Source: Guptibacillus hwajinpoensis | GTDB lineage: Bacteria > Bacillota > Bacilli > Bacillales > Guptibacillaceae | Direction: 5' to 3' | NCBI RefSeq assembly: GCF_001039475.1 | Contig: NZ_LELK01000004.1 | Location: forward strand, 557,055-621,054 | DNA length: 64,000 nucleotides | Shown here: piece by piece, positions 49,816-59,162 of the stretch | Layout of the letters: each line of letters begins with the position of its first letter | How positions within the stretch are numbered: position 1 is the stretch's first letter | Made by a program: the position numbers and the translations under genes | Notes under the pieces: generated by a model | Seen by the model: only the letters and a program-made list of their open reading frames with translations | Databases searched by the model: none | Told to the model about the DNA's origin: nothing

Positions 49816-52023
49816 ATGAGCATACTGGTTAATCAACAGCAATTTCACCTGACAAATGGAAAGATCAGCTACGTTTTTCACGTCTTGAAAAACGGCCAGC
49901 TTGGGCACCTTTATTTTGGAAAAGCGCTCCGCCCAGATCGCGATTATACTCATTTTGAGAAGTATCACAATCCGACACCTGCAAGCTGTCACACGTATGA
50001 AGATGATCCAGCGTTTTCACTTGAAACGATTCGACAGGAGTATCCGGTGTATGGAAAAGGCGATTTTAGAGAACCGGCTATTCTAATGTCGCAGGAGCAA
50101 AAATACTTAGCGAACTTTGTTTACAAATCGCATGACATTCTAGAAGGGAAGCCCGCCCTAAGTGGTCTACCTGCTACGTATGCCGCATCGTCTGAAGCAG
50201 AAACGGTGCTTATCGTGCTTGAAGACGTGTACAGTGGTGTTGAGCTGCATTTAAGCTATACGATTTTTGCGAATGAAGCGGTTATTGCTCGGAATGCTCG
50301 AGTTGTGAACAAGTCAACCACTGCACTCTCTGTGGAGCGGATGATGTCACTGTCGATTGATCTTCCAGAGGCGGAGATGGATCTGCTTCATCTTTCTGGA
50401 ACGTGGTCGCGTGAGCGTCATGTGAAAACACGCGCTCTTGAACAAGGCATTCAGTCTATCTCAAGTATACGTGGTGCTAGTTCTCATCATCATAATCCTT
50501 TCCTTGCACTAAAGGCGAAGGATGCAACCGAGCATACCGGTGAAGTGTTTGGATTCCAGTTTGTTTATAGTGGCAACTTCCTTGCGCAAACAGAAGTCGA
50601 TCATTATGGAGTTGCAAGGGTTCAGCTTGGTATTCATCCTATCGGTTTCGAGTGGAACCTTGCGCCTGGTGAAGCATTCCAATCACCTGAAGCGGTGATG
50701 GTCTATTCTGGTGAAGGTTTAAATGGGATGAGTCAAACGTTTCATCAGTTGTACCGAAACCATCTAATTTCTGAGCAATGGAAAACAGCGGAACGTCCAG
50801 TTCTTATTAATAATTGGGAAGCAACGTATTTCGATTTTAATGAAGAAAAGCTGATTCACTTCGCGAAGGAAGCAAAGGATTTAGGCGTTGAACTGTTTGT
50901 GCTAGATGACGGTTGGTTTGGGAAAAGAAATGACGATCGAACCTCTCTAGGAGACTGGTTTGTAGACCGTGAGAAGCTACCTGAAGGGATTGCGTCGCTT
51001 GCTTCAAAAGTGAAACAAGCGGGTCTTAAGTTCGGGTTATGGTTTGAGCCTGAAATGATTAGTGTGGATAGCGACCTTTATAGCGAGCACCCTGAGTGGG
51101 CTGTTGGTGTACCAGAAGAGCATTACACGCTTGGTCGCAATCAACGTGTGCTTGATTATACAAATCCTATCGTTGTGGATACGATTTTTGAACGCATGAG
51201 AGCGATCATTCAAGCAACAGATCTTGATTACATTAAGTGGGATATGAACCGAAACATTACCGAGGCCTACTCTGCAGGACTAGATCACCAGGGTGAGTTC
51301 TTCCATCGGTATATCCTTGGCGTCTATGATCTTTATGAACGCTTAACATCAGAGTTTCCAAATGTACTGTTTGAATCATGTGCGGGAGGTGGAGGTCGTT
51401 TTGACCCCGCACTTCTCTATTATGCACCTCAGGCTTGGGCGAGCGACGACACAGATGCCGTTGAACGTTTGAAAATTCAATACGGCACGTCAATGGCATA
51501 TCCAATCTATAGTATTGGGTCTCATGTGTCAGCTGTACCAAATCATCAAACATTACGCTCAACGCCATTGTCACTAAGAGCGGATGTTGCCTATTTTGGA
51601 ACGTTCGGATATGAACTCGATCCTTCTAGTCTATCGAATGAAGAGAAAGACATTGTGAAAGAGCAAATTCGTCGTTACAAATCATTCAGACCACTCGTGC
51701 GAGATGGATCGTTTATTCGTTTGCAAAGTCCGTTTGAAGGAAATGAAACAGCATGGATGATCGTTTCTAGTGATCAAAAGGAAGCCATTGTTGGGTGGTA
51801 CAAAGCTTCAAGTACACCGAATCCTAGGACGAATCAAGTATTGAAATTAAAAGGACTTCATTATGACTTGGCTTATCAAGTGGAAAGCCGTACCTATTAC
51901 GGCGATGAATTAATGCAGAACGGTTTACCGCTTCCCATTGAATTTAATGGAGCGAATCAAGCATTCGCAGAGCGCGGTGGAGATTTTCAGTCGAAGGTGT
52001 TTTATTTAAAGGCTCTTTACTAA
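49816..52023 (+). CDS. Alpha-galactosidase, GH36
   Basis: 735-residue GH36 enzyme (AgaA/RafA-like), cytoplasmic. A large N-terminal beta-supersandwich is followed by the barrel with LFVLDDGWFGKRNDD, LWFEPEMIS, the nucleophile Asp476 in DYIKWDMNR, and the acid/base region ASDDTDAVERL (543-547). ATG 49816 fits AAAGGATCG better than ATG 49810. The last codons and stop (LKALY) lie in the left end of a MITE-like element, so the natural C-terminus has probably been replaced. Hydrolyses melibiose/raffinose-type alpha-galactosides. Confidence 0.94.
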   Translation: MSILVNQQQFHLTNGKISYVFHVLKNGQLGHLYFGKALRPDRDYTHFEKYHNPTPASCHTYEDDPAFSLETIRQEYPVYGKGDFREPAILMSQEQKYLANFVYKSHDILEGKPALSGLPATYAASSEAETVLIVLEDVYSGVELHLSYTIFANEAVIARNARVVNKSTTALSVERMMSLSIDLPEAEMDLLHLSGTWSRERHVKTRALEQGIQSISSIRGASSHHHNPFLALKAKDATEHTGEVFGFQFVYSGNFLAQTEVDHYGVARVQLGIHPIGFEWNLAPGEAFQSPEAVMVYSGEGLNGMSQTFHQLYRNHLISEQWKTAERPVLINNWEATYFDFNEEKLIHFAKEAKDLGVELFVLDDGWFGKRNDDRTSLGDWFVDREKLPEGIASLASKVKQAGLKFGLWFEPEMISVDSDLYSEHPEWAVGVPEEHYTLGRNQRVLDYTNPIVVDTIFERMRAIIQATDLDYIKWDMNRNITEAYSAGLDHQGEFFHRYILGVYDLYERLTSEFPNVLFESCAGGGGRFDPALLYYAPQAWASDDTDAVERLKIQYGTSMAYPIYSIGSHVSAVPNHQTLRSTPLSLRADVAYFGTFGYELDPSSLSNEEKDIVKEQIRRYKSFRPLVRDGSFIRLQSPFEGNETAWMIVSSDQKEAIVGWYKASSTPNPRTNQVLKLKGLHYDLAYQVESRTYYGDELMQNGLPLPIEFNGANQAFAERGGDFQSKVFYLKALY

Positions 52024-52230
52024 AAATTGTTACTTTTAAATTACTTATTAAACAAAACCACAAGTAGCTGATTGGAGCGGAAGGATGCACGACTCCTGCG
52101 GGACTAGCGGGACAGGTGAGACCCCACAGGAGCGTAAGCGACGAGGAGGCTCAAGTGTCCCGCCCCGCGGAAAGCGAACATCCTGGAGCGGAAATTAACT
52201 CTGATAGCAACAATGTCTACAAAAAGAGGC
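52008..52230 (+). repeat. MITE-like intergenic element, copy E
   Basis: About 223 bp. The left end AAAGGCTCTTTACT and then ATTGTTAC overlaps the last codons of the GH36 gene. The core includes TGATTGGAGCGGAAGG, ACTCCTGCGGGACTAGC, CACAGGAGCGTAAGCGACG and CATCCTGGAGCG. The right end reads AGCAACAATGTC and then AAAAAGAGGC. It separates the importer/hydrolase genes from the regulator and Leloir genes. Confidence 0.82.
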
Positions 52231-52271
52231 TATTTAAAAGCAGAATAAGAGAATGACAAAGGATGATGGCT

Positions 52272-53261
52272 ATGGCAACGATTAAGGATATCGCACAAAA
52301 AGTGCAATGTTCACCATCAACTGTTTCACGAGTCTTGAACTATGACGAGACGTTATCTGTTTCAGATGATACGAAAAAACGGATTTTCGAGGTGGCAGAA
52401 GAGCTATCTTACAGTAAGAAACGAGGGAAAAAGTCGCTCACACCGAAGATAGCTATTATTCACTGGTATACAGAAAAGGAAGAATTGAATGACCTGTATT
52501 ATATGTCGATCCGACTTGGCGTTGAACAGCGTTGCCAGGAAGAGCGGCTTGAACTCGTAAAGATTTTTAAAGATAGCTACGATGAGCTTGAGAAAGAAAA
52601 CATTCAAGGTATGATAGCAGTCGGTAAATTTAGTGCGAATGAAATCGCTTCTCTTAGCAAAGTGACACCAAACATAGTCTTCGTCGATTATGATCCTGGT
52701 CATGAGAAATACGATTCAGTTGTTGTTGATTTCAAGAAGGCAACAGATAAAGTGCTGGATTACTTTGTGAGCAAAGGCCATGAACGAATTGGCTATATTG
52801 GAGGAAGAGAAACGTTTCGTGATGCGAGTGCTGCGATTGTAGATGAGCGGGAATCGGCATTCCGTACTTATATTGAAGCCCGCGGCGAGGGGAACGAATC
52901 CTATATTTATACAGGATCTTTTACCGTTGATGATGGATACTCCCTTATGAATAAAGCGATAAATGAACTTGGCGAAGAGCTCCCTACTGCTTTTTTCGTT
53001 GGAAATGACACGATGGCGATCGGATGCTTGCGTGCGCTTCATGAACAAGGTATATCGGTACCTGAGCGAGTGAGTCTCATTGGCGTGAATGACATTAGTG
53101 TGTCTAAATACGTCTATCCCGCTTTAAGTACAGTAAAAGTGTATACAGAATTAATGGGTGAAACGGCAGTAGGACTTTTGATGGAACGCTTGCTAAGACG
53201 CAAGGTCGCAAAAAAAGTCACGATGGGTACAAAGCTCAAGCTAAGAAAAAGTAGTAAATAA
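52272..53261 (+). CDS. LacI/GalR-family transcriptional regulator
   Basis: 329 residues. N-terminal HTH ATIKDIAQKVQCSPSTVSRVLN with hinge helix, then a periplasmic-binding-protein-like sensor domain (VDYDPGHEKYDSVVVDF, GHERIGYIGGRE, PTAFFVGNDTMAIGCLRALHEQG). The sensor is that of galactose-type LacI regulators. ATG 52272 (MATIKD) is the start that fits AAAGGA; two further ATGs lie just upstream. It probably binds the AGTAAA-n2-TTTACT palindromes at 43354 and 44896 and is released by galactose or a galactoside. Confidence 0.9.
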   Translation: MATIKDIAQKVQCSPSTVSRVLNYDETLSVSDDTKKRIFEVAEELSYSKKRGKKSLTPKIAIIHWYTEKEELNDLYYMSIRLGVEQRCQEERLELVKIFKDSYDELEKENIQGMIAVGKFSANEIASLSKVTPNIVFVDYDPGHEKYDSVVVDFKKATDKVLDYFVSKGHERIGYIGGRETFRDASAAIVDERESAFRTYIEARGEGNESYIYTGSFTVDDGYSLMNKAINELGEELPTAFFVGNDTMAIGCLRALHEQGISVPERVSLIGVNDISVSKYVYPALSTVKVYTELMGETAVGLLMERLLRRKVAKKVTMGTKLKLRKSSK

Positions 53262-53283
53262 TACGGCGAGGTCGGTGATTGAA

Positions 53284-54462
53284 ATGAAAACATTATACGA
53301 ACAATTTCAGAACGTGTTTGGAGATGGTGGAGAAATAAAAAGCTTTTTCTCACCGGGTCGCGTCAATTTAATCGGAGAGCACACTGACTATAATGGCGGG
53401 CATGTTTTTCCTTGTTCACTCAGCATTGGAACATATGCCATCGTTCGGAAGAGAGAGGACTCGTTGATTCGTTTCTATTCGATGAACTTTGAAGAAAAAG
53501 GTGTCATTGAGGTGGAGTTAGAGAACCTCACTTATGAAGTGGAGCACGACTGGGCGAATTATCCGAAAGGTGTCGTCTCCATTTTCAAGCAGAACGGTTA
53601 TCGCGTGACTGGATTTGATGTTCTCTATTATGGAAACATTCCAAACGGCGCTGGCCTTTCTTCATCGGCTTCGATCGAGCTCGCAACGTCTGTTTTACTT
53701 AATGAGCTAAATAGATTAGCGGTTGATATGGTGGAAATGGTTAAAATGAGTCAACGTGCTGAAAATGAATTCGTTGGTGTCAATTGCGGGATCATGGATC
53801 AGTTCGCAATTGGAATGGGAAAAGAAAATGCAGCGGTTCTTCTTGACTGCAACACGCTTGATTATAGCTATAGTCCGGTTCAACTCGAAAATGCATCTCT
53901 CGTCATCGCGAATACGAATAAACGAAGAGGGCTTGCTGATTCGAAATACAATGAACGCCGAGCTGAATGTGAGAGGGCGCTTGCTCAGCTTCAAGATCAC
54001 CTGGATATTCAAGCGCTTGGTGATTTAACAATTGAAGCGTTTGAGGCAAATGAGCACCATATTACAAATCCAGTTGATCGCAAGCGTGCTAGACACGCTG
54101 TTTCCGAGAACATACGTACAATTGAAGCTGCGAAGCAGTTGAAGGCAGGGGACATTGAGGCGTTCGGTCAGTTGATGAATGAATCTCACATTTCACTGCG
54201 TGATGATTATGAAGTAACAGGAGATGAACTTGATGCGTTAGTTGAAGCAGCCTGGTCTGAAGAAGGTGTCATTGGCTCTCGTATGACGGGTGCGGGCTTT
54301 GGTGGCTGTACAATTAGTATTGTTGAAAATCAGTTTCTTGAGTCGTTCCGAAAGAATACAGCAGAAGTGTATAAAGAGAAAACAGGGTTATCACCTGAAT
54401 TTTATGTTGTTGAAATTGGTAATGGTGCAAGAGAAATTAAACAATTAAGCGAAGCGCTGTAG
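53284..54462 (+). CDS. galK: Galactokinase GalK
   Basis: 392-residue GHMP kinase phosphorylating galactose to galactose-1-phosphate. Signatures: FFSPGRVNLIGEHTDYNGGH (galactose site), NIPNGAGLSSSASIELA (ATP loop), CGIMDQFAIGMG (catalytic Asp region) and GSRMTGAGFGGCTIS. The start is GTG 53275 or ATG 53284; the ATG gives the usual N-terminus MKTLYEQF. It follows the regulator gene closely and precedes galT by 8-20 nt. Confidence 0.96.
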   Translation: MKTLYEQFQNVFGDGGEIKSFFSPGRVNLIGEHTDYNGGHVFPCSLSIGTYAIVRKREDSLIRFYSMNFEEKGVIEVELENLTYEVEHDWANYPKGVVSIFKQNGYRVTGFDVLYYGNIPNGAGLSSSASIELATSVLLNELNRLAVDMVEMVKMSQRAENEFVGVNCGIMDQFAIGMGKENAAVLLDCNTLDYSYSPVQLENASLVIANTNKRRGLADSKYNERRAECERALAQLQDHLDIQALGDLTIEAFEANEHHITNPVDRKRARHAVSENIRTIEAAKQLKAGDIEAFGQLMNESHISLRDDYEVTGDELDALVEAAWSEEGVIGSRMTGAGFGGCTISIVENQFLESFRKNTAEVYKEKTGLSPEFYVVEIGNGAREIKQLSEAL

Positions 54463-54482
54463 GGAGGAGCTTGAGAGAAACC

Positions 54483-56012
54483 ATGACAATTAATCACGAA
54501 ATTGAGCGACTCCTCCACTACGCGATAAAGAAAGAGATCATTCGTGAGTGGGACAGATCTTATGCTCGAAATCAGATACTAGATGTTCTTCACCTATCAG
54601 AGGTTGATTCTGAACTGATTGTTAGCGACAGTCCTGACAGTCCAGTTGAGATTCTTGAGAACATCCTTGATTGGGCTTATGAGAATGGAAGATTAACAGA
54701 TAACACAGTCACGTATCGTGATTTACTGGATACGAAAATTATGGGGTGCTTAACTGAGCGTCCCTCGAGTGTGATTGATCGTTTTGAACAAACGTATCAA
54801 GAGGTTGGAGCGGAAGCAGCAACCGCCGCTTTTTATCAATTCTCTAAAGACGTTCATTATATTCGAACCGATCGAATCGCAAAAAATGAACACTGGCTAA
54901 CGCCTACAGAGTATGGCGACATGGAAATAACGATCAATCTTTCTAAGCCGGAGAAAGATCCGAAAGCCATTGCTGCTGCAAAAACAACCACAGCAAGTAG
55001 TTATCCTGACTGTTTGCTTTGTAAGGAGAACGTTGGCTATGCGGGACACTTAACTCATCCTGCAAGGCAAAATCTTCGTATGATTCCTGTAACACTTGAA
55101 GACAAGCAGTGGTATTTGCAGTATTCTCCATATGTCTACTATAGCGAGCATGCGATCGTTTTGTTTGGTGAACACGAACCGATGAAAATTTCTCGTGGCA
55201 CCTTTGATCGACTGCTTGAATTCGTCACGAAGTTTCCTCATTATTTCATAGGATCGAACGCTGACCTTCCGATCGTAGGAGGATCGATTTTAAGTCATGA
55301 TCACTTTCAGGGAGGAAAGCATGATTTCCCGATGGCGAAAGCAGAAATCGAGCGATCTGTTCATCTTTCTTCTTATCCGGAGGTCTATGCCGGAATTGTG
55401 AAATGGCCAATGTCTGTTCTTCGCTTGCAGGGTGAAAGCAGGGAAGAGCTTGGAGAGCTTGCTGATGCTATCCTCACGTTTTGGAAGGGATACAGCGACG
55501 AAGAAGCGGATGTTCATGCTTATACTGGTGAAGAGCCACATAACACGATTACCCCAATCGCACGTCGCAGTGGTGAGTTGTTTGAACTTGATCTTGTTCT
55601 TCGCAACAACCGTACGACAGAGGAGCATCCAATGGGGCTTTTCCATCCTCACGCAGAGGTTCATCATATTAAAAAAGAAAACATCGGCTTAATTGAAGTG
55701 ATGGGACTTGCGGTGCTACCTGGAAGGTTGAAAGAAGAACTTCAACTTCTTGGTGATTTGCTTGTTGGTGAGAAGGCTCTTGATCGAATTGCAACAGATG
55801 AACGCATCTCTAAGCATATTGATTGGGCTAAATCGCTTTTAGAAAAGTATCCCGAGCTAACATCAGCTACTGTAGATGAGGTTCTACAAGATGAAATTGG
55901 TTTGATATTCAGAGAGATCCTCAGCCATGCTGGTGTATTTAAGCAGGATGCTGCTGGTCGGGCTGCATTTGATCGCTTCACAGAAGCATTAAACAATCAT
56001 TTAAATCAATAA
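54483..56012 (+). CDS. galT: UDP-glucose-hexose-1-phosphate uridylyltransferase GalT (class II)
   Basis: 509-residue Firmicute-type GalT, larger than the E. coli type and without its HPH motif arrangement. Recognised by LLDTKIMGCLTERPS, YPDCLLCKENVGYAGHLTHPARQNLR and the active-site region GSILSHDHFQGGKHDFPM. The start is uncertain: TTG 54471 lies 1 nt after GGAGGAG and ATG 54483 lies 13 nt after it; the ATG is preferred. Transfers UMP to galactose-1-phosphate in the Leloir pathway. Confidence 0.94.
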   Translation: MTINHEIERLLHYAIKKEIIREWDRSYARNQILDVLHLSEVDSELIVSDSPDSPVEILENILDWAYENGRLTDNTVTYRDLLDTKIMGCLTERPSSVIDRFEQTYQEVGAEAATAAFYQFSKDVHYIRTDRIAKNEHWLTPTEYGDMEITINLSKPEKDPKAIAAAKTTTASSYPDCLLCKENVGYAGHLTHPARQNLRMIPVTLEDKQWYLQYSPYVYYSEHAIVLFGEHEPMKISRGTFDRLLEFVTKFPHYFIGSNADLPIVGGSILSHDHFQGGKHDFPMAKAEIERSVHLSSYPEVYAGIVKWPMSVLRLQGESREELGELADAILTFWKGYSDEEADVHAYTGEEPHNTITPIARRSGELFELDLVLRNNRTTEEHPMGLFHPHAEVHHIKKENIGLIEVMGLAVLPGRLKEELQLLGDLLVGEKALDRIATDERISKHIDWAKSLLEKYPELTSATVDEVLQDEIGLIFREILSHAGVFKQDAAGRAAFDRFTEALNNHLNQ

Positions 56013-56040
56013 GAGCTGGCCGAGCGTGGCTGGCTTCTTT
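56013..56040 (+). terminator. Hairpin after galT
   Basis: AGCTGGCC and GGCTGGCT pair over 8 bp (two G:U) around GAGCGT, followed by TCTTTTCTC. It is a weak terminator or attenuator between galT and the GH42 gene. Confidence 0.5.
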
Positions 56041-56093
56041 TCTCATTGTAATAGTAGATCAATATAATTAAAGAAGCAGAAGGAGCGATTGCA

Positions 56094-58106
56094 TTGTATA
56101 TTGGTGTCGATTATTATCCAGAACAGTGGCCGAAAGAGCGCTGGACAGAAGATGTAAGGTTGATGAAAGAACTTGGTGTAAATGTCGTGCGACTAGCAGA
56201 ATTCGGTTGGCAGCTGATGGAGCCAGAAGAAGGGGTATATGATTTCTCGCTCTATGATGAAGCAATTGAACTTCTAACGAAAAACGGAATTCAGGTAGTC
56301 CTTGGGACACCAACAGCAACGCCGCCGGCATGGATGATTGAGAAGTATCCTGAAATTCTTCCAGTCGATCAGAATGGAACAGTGATTTCTTTTGGAGCTA
56401 GACGTCACTATACAGTGAACAGTGAAGTATACCGAGACTTCTCAGCAAAAATCGTAGAGAAAATGGCAAAACGGTATGGTCAGCATGAAAGCATCATTGG
56501 CTGGCAGACAGATAATGAATATGGACATGAGAAGTCCGACCGTAGTTATGGGAATGTAGATCAAAAAGCATTTCAAACATGGCTAAAAGAGAAATATCAA
56601 ACGCTCGATACGTTAAATGAAGCGTGGGGAACGGTTTTTTGGAGTCAAACGTACACCGCATGGACGCAAATTCCTGTTCCGCGTAAAGTGTTCCAGGAAC
56701 ACAATCCGAGCCTACTTCTAGACTTTGACCGCTTCTGTGCTGATGCCTATACATCTTATAACAAACTTCAAACGGATCTTCTTCGAAAACATATTCGATC
56801 AGAACAGTGGATCACACATAACTTCGTCTACACAGGTCAAGCCATTAATCAGTGGGACATGGCGAAAGATCTCGACTTTATTTCGTTCGATAACTATCCA
56901 GTTTGGGGTGGTCTTCCTGAACCGATCGCTCCAGCTGCGATTGCACATCAGCATGATCTTTGTCGTTCCTCCAAAGATGGCAAAGGCTTCTGGGTAATGG
57001 AAGAGCTCTCAGGTGCGCAGGGCTGGAGTTCAATCGGCTACTTGCCTCGCCCAGGACACATTAAACTTTGGACGTATCAAGCGATTGCCCGTGGTGCAGA
57101 AGCGATTGTTTATTTCCGCTGGCGCGCTGCTCGTTTTGGTACTGAAGAATTCTGCCATGGTGTACTTGATCACGATGGGAAACCAAAACGGAAATATAGA
57201 GAAGTTAAAGAAGTTATTGATTCGCTAAGTGTGTTTGGAGATGACTGGATTGCGTCAGAGTACAAAGCTGATGTAGCGGTTTATTATGATGTTGAGAATG
57301 CGTGGGCCTGGGGAATTCAGCCACAAAGCAATGCCTTTGACTATAAGCATGAATTCCTACGATTCTATAGCCCAGCACACCGAATGAATGCGCTGACGGA
57401 TATTGTAACGAAAGAAAGCAATCTGGATGGATATAAAGTGCTTGTTGTTCCTGTTTACTTTTTAACAGATCCTCTCGTAAATGAGAAAATCACTCGCTTC
57501 GCAAAGGATGGCGGAACTGTCATTCTTTCCTACCGAGCAGGTGTGAAAGAGCAGAATAATTTCGTAGTAGAAGACACACTACCAGGCGCTTTGCGAGAGC
57601 TTGCTGGTGTTGAAATCAACGAATACGAATCGCTTCAGCTTGGTCAGAATAATAGCGTTGAGGGTGTTCAGGGCTCTGTTTCTGGGGTGAATTCTGTTGC
57701 ATCGATTTGGTGTGATTTAGTAGAACCGACAACAGCTGAAGTACTTGCTGAATACCGTAGCTGTTTCTATGAGAAAACGGCAGCGATTACGAAAAATAAA
57801 TTTGGTAAAGGGACGGTCTATTACGTTGGCACTGCGCTTGAAAATGAGATCATGGATGCCCTTTATGCTGACATTTTCAAAGACGCTGGTGTGACCATCA
57901 TGTCTTCTAGCGGGGAAGAGGTAGAAGCAGTTACCCGTACAGCAGAGGATGGCTCAGTGTTCTTGAGCGTTGTTAATCATTCTACTGAGAATAAAGGATC
58001 ATTAACATTGCCTGAAGGAACATGGGTCGATCCTGTATCAGAAGAAGTTGTTAAGGGTGAACTGTCGCTAGAACCGCTTGCAGCGCACGTGTTTCGTTCA
58101 AGATAA
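56094..58106 (+). CDS. Beta-galactosidase, GH42
   Basis: 670-residue GH42 enzyme, cytoplasmic. N-terminal barrel: GVDYYPEQWPKERW, VNVVRLAEFGWQLMEP, GTPTATPPAWM, acid/base Glu142 in GWQTDNEYGH, and nucleophile Glu303 in FWVMEELSGAQGW. A trimerisation domain and small C-terminal beta-domain follow. TTG 56094 is the start, 8 nt after AGAAGGAG. It is the second beta-galactosidase family in this regulon. GH42 enzymes often prefer beta-1,3/1,4/1,6-galacto-oligosaccharides from plant galactans. Confidence 0.95.
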   Translation: MYIGVDYYPEQWPKERWTEDVRLMKELGVNVVRLAEFGWQLMEPEEGVYDFSLYDEAIELLTKNGIQVVLGTPTATPPAWMIEKYPEILPVDQNGTVISFGARRHYTVNSEVYRDFSAKIVEKMAKRYGQHESIIGWQTDNEYGHEKSDRSYGNVDQKAFQTWLKEKYQTLDTLNEAWGTVFWSQTYTAWTQIPVPRKVFQEHNPSLLLDFDRFCADAYTSYNKLQTDLLRKHIRSEQWITHNFVYTGQAINQWDMAKDLDFISFDNYPVWGGLPEPIAPAAIAHQHDLCRSSKDGKGFWVMEELSGAQGWSSIGYLPRPGHIKLWTYQAIARGAEAIVYFRWRAARFGTEEFCHGVLDHDGKPKRKYREVKEVIDSLSVFGDDWIASEYKADVAVYYDVENAWAWGIQPQSNAFDYKHEFLRFYSPAHRMNALTDIVTKESNLDGYKVLVVPVYFLTDPLVNEKITRFAKDGGTVILSYRAGVKEQNNFVVEDTLPGALRELAGVEINEYESLQLGQNNSVEGVQGSVSGVNSVASIWCDLVEPTTAEVLAEYRSCFYEKTAAITKNKFGKGTVYYVGTALENEIMDALYADIFKDAGVTIMSSSGEEVEAVTRTAEDGSVFLSVVNHSTENKGSLTLPEGTWVDPVSEEVVKGELSLEPLAAHVFRSR

Positions 58107-58169
58107 GTAGTATTTTCCGGGAAATAACGATCATTTTCGACGCTGATTTTACGAATTGGAGGGAGAATC

Positions 58170-59162
58170 ATGGCGATATTAGTCACAGGTGGAGCTGGAT
58201 ATATTGGTAGCCACACCGTAATGTATTTACGTGAACAGAATGAAGAAGTCGTTGTGCTAGATAATTTAACGAAAGGTCATGAGCAGGCTGTCGTTGACGT
58301 TCCTTTTTATAAGGGAGACTTAACGGATGGCAAAGTGATTGATCAAATTTTCGAGGACCATTCCATTGATTCGGTCATTCATTTCGCAGCGAGTTCACTT
58401 GTCGGAGAGAGCGTGACGAACCCGCTCGAGTATTATCGCAACAACGTAGCAGGGTCGCATGCGCTTGTTTCAAAGCTTGTCGAGCATGGGGTAAAGCACA
58501 TTGTCTTTTCATCAACGGCTGCAACGTACGGTAACCCTGAACGCACGCCGATTGAAGAAAGTGATGTGACTGCACCAACGAATCCATATGGGGAGACGAA
58601 GCTTGCGATTGAGAAGATGCTGCGCTGGTGTGATGATGCATATGGCTTAAAGTCCGTATCACTTCGCTATTTTAATGCAGCAGGAGCTGACCCTGAAGGT
58701 AGAATCGGGGAAGATCATGATCCTGAATCTCATTTAATACCGATTGTTCTTCAGGCAGCGCTCGGTCAAAGGGAACAGGTGTCCATTTTTGGAGATGATT
58801 ACGATACGAAGGATGGAACGTGCGTTAGAGATTATATCCATGTTCTTGATCTTGCTCAAGCGCATTACCTTGCGTTAAAGAAGATGAAAGAAACGAATGA
58901 AAGTGGCGTCTATAACCTTGGTAATGGCAAAGGATTTACGGTAAAAGAAGTAATCGAGACGTGTAGAAGTGTTACGGGGAAAACGATAGAAGCTGAAGTA
59001 GCACCAAGACGCGCCGGAGACCCAGCTACGCTGATCGCTTCCTCATCTAAAGCGATCAATGAGCTTGGGTGGAATCCCGTCTACCCTGAACTATCTCAAA
59101 TTGTTGCACATGCCTGGAGCTGGCATCAGAACAATCCAAAAGGGTATGGTGATAACGAATGA
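58170..59162 (+). CDS. galE: UDP-glucose 4-epimerase GalE (galactose-operon copy)
   Basis: 330-residue epimerase. Motifs [27 protein letters not shown] and NPYGETKLAIEKML with the catalytic Tyr/Lys, then RYFNAAGADPEGRIGE. It completes the Leloir pathway with galK and galT. GGAGGGAG precedes ATG 58170. It overlaps the next gene by 4 nt (ATGA). It is clearly diverged from the galE at 41443, so not a recent duplicate. Confidence 0.95.
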   Translation: MAILVTGGAGYIGSHTVMYLREQNEEVVVLDNLTKGHEQAVVDVPFYKGDLTDGKVIDQIFEDHSIDSVIHFAASSLVGESVTNPLEYYRNNVAGSHALVSKLVEHGVKHIVFSSTAATYGNPERTPIEESDVTAPTNPYGETKLAIEKMLRWCDDAYGLKSVSLRYFNAAGADPEGRIGEDHDPESHLIPIVLQAALGQREQVSIFGDDYDTKDGTCVRDYIHVLDLAQAHYLALKKMKETNESGVYNLGNGKGFTVKEVIETCRSVTGKTIEAEVAPRRAGDPATLIASSSKAINELGWNPVYPELSQIVAHAWSWHQNNPKGYGDNE

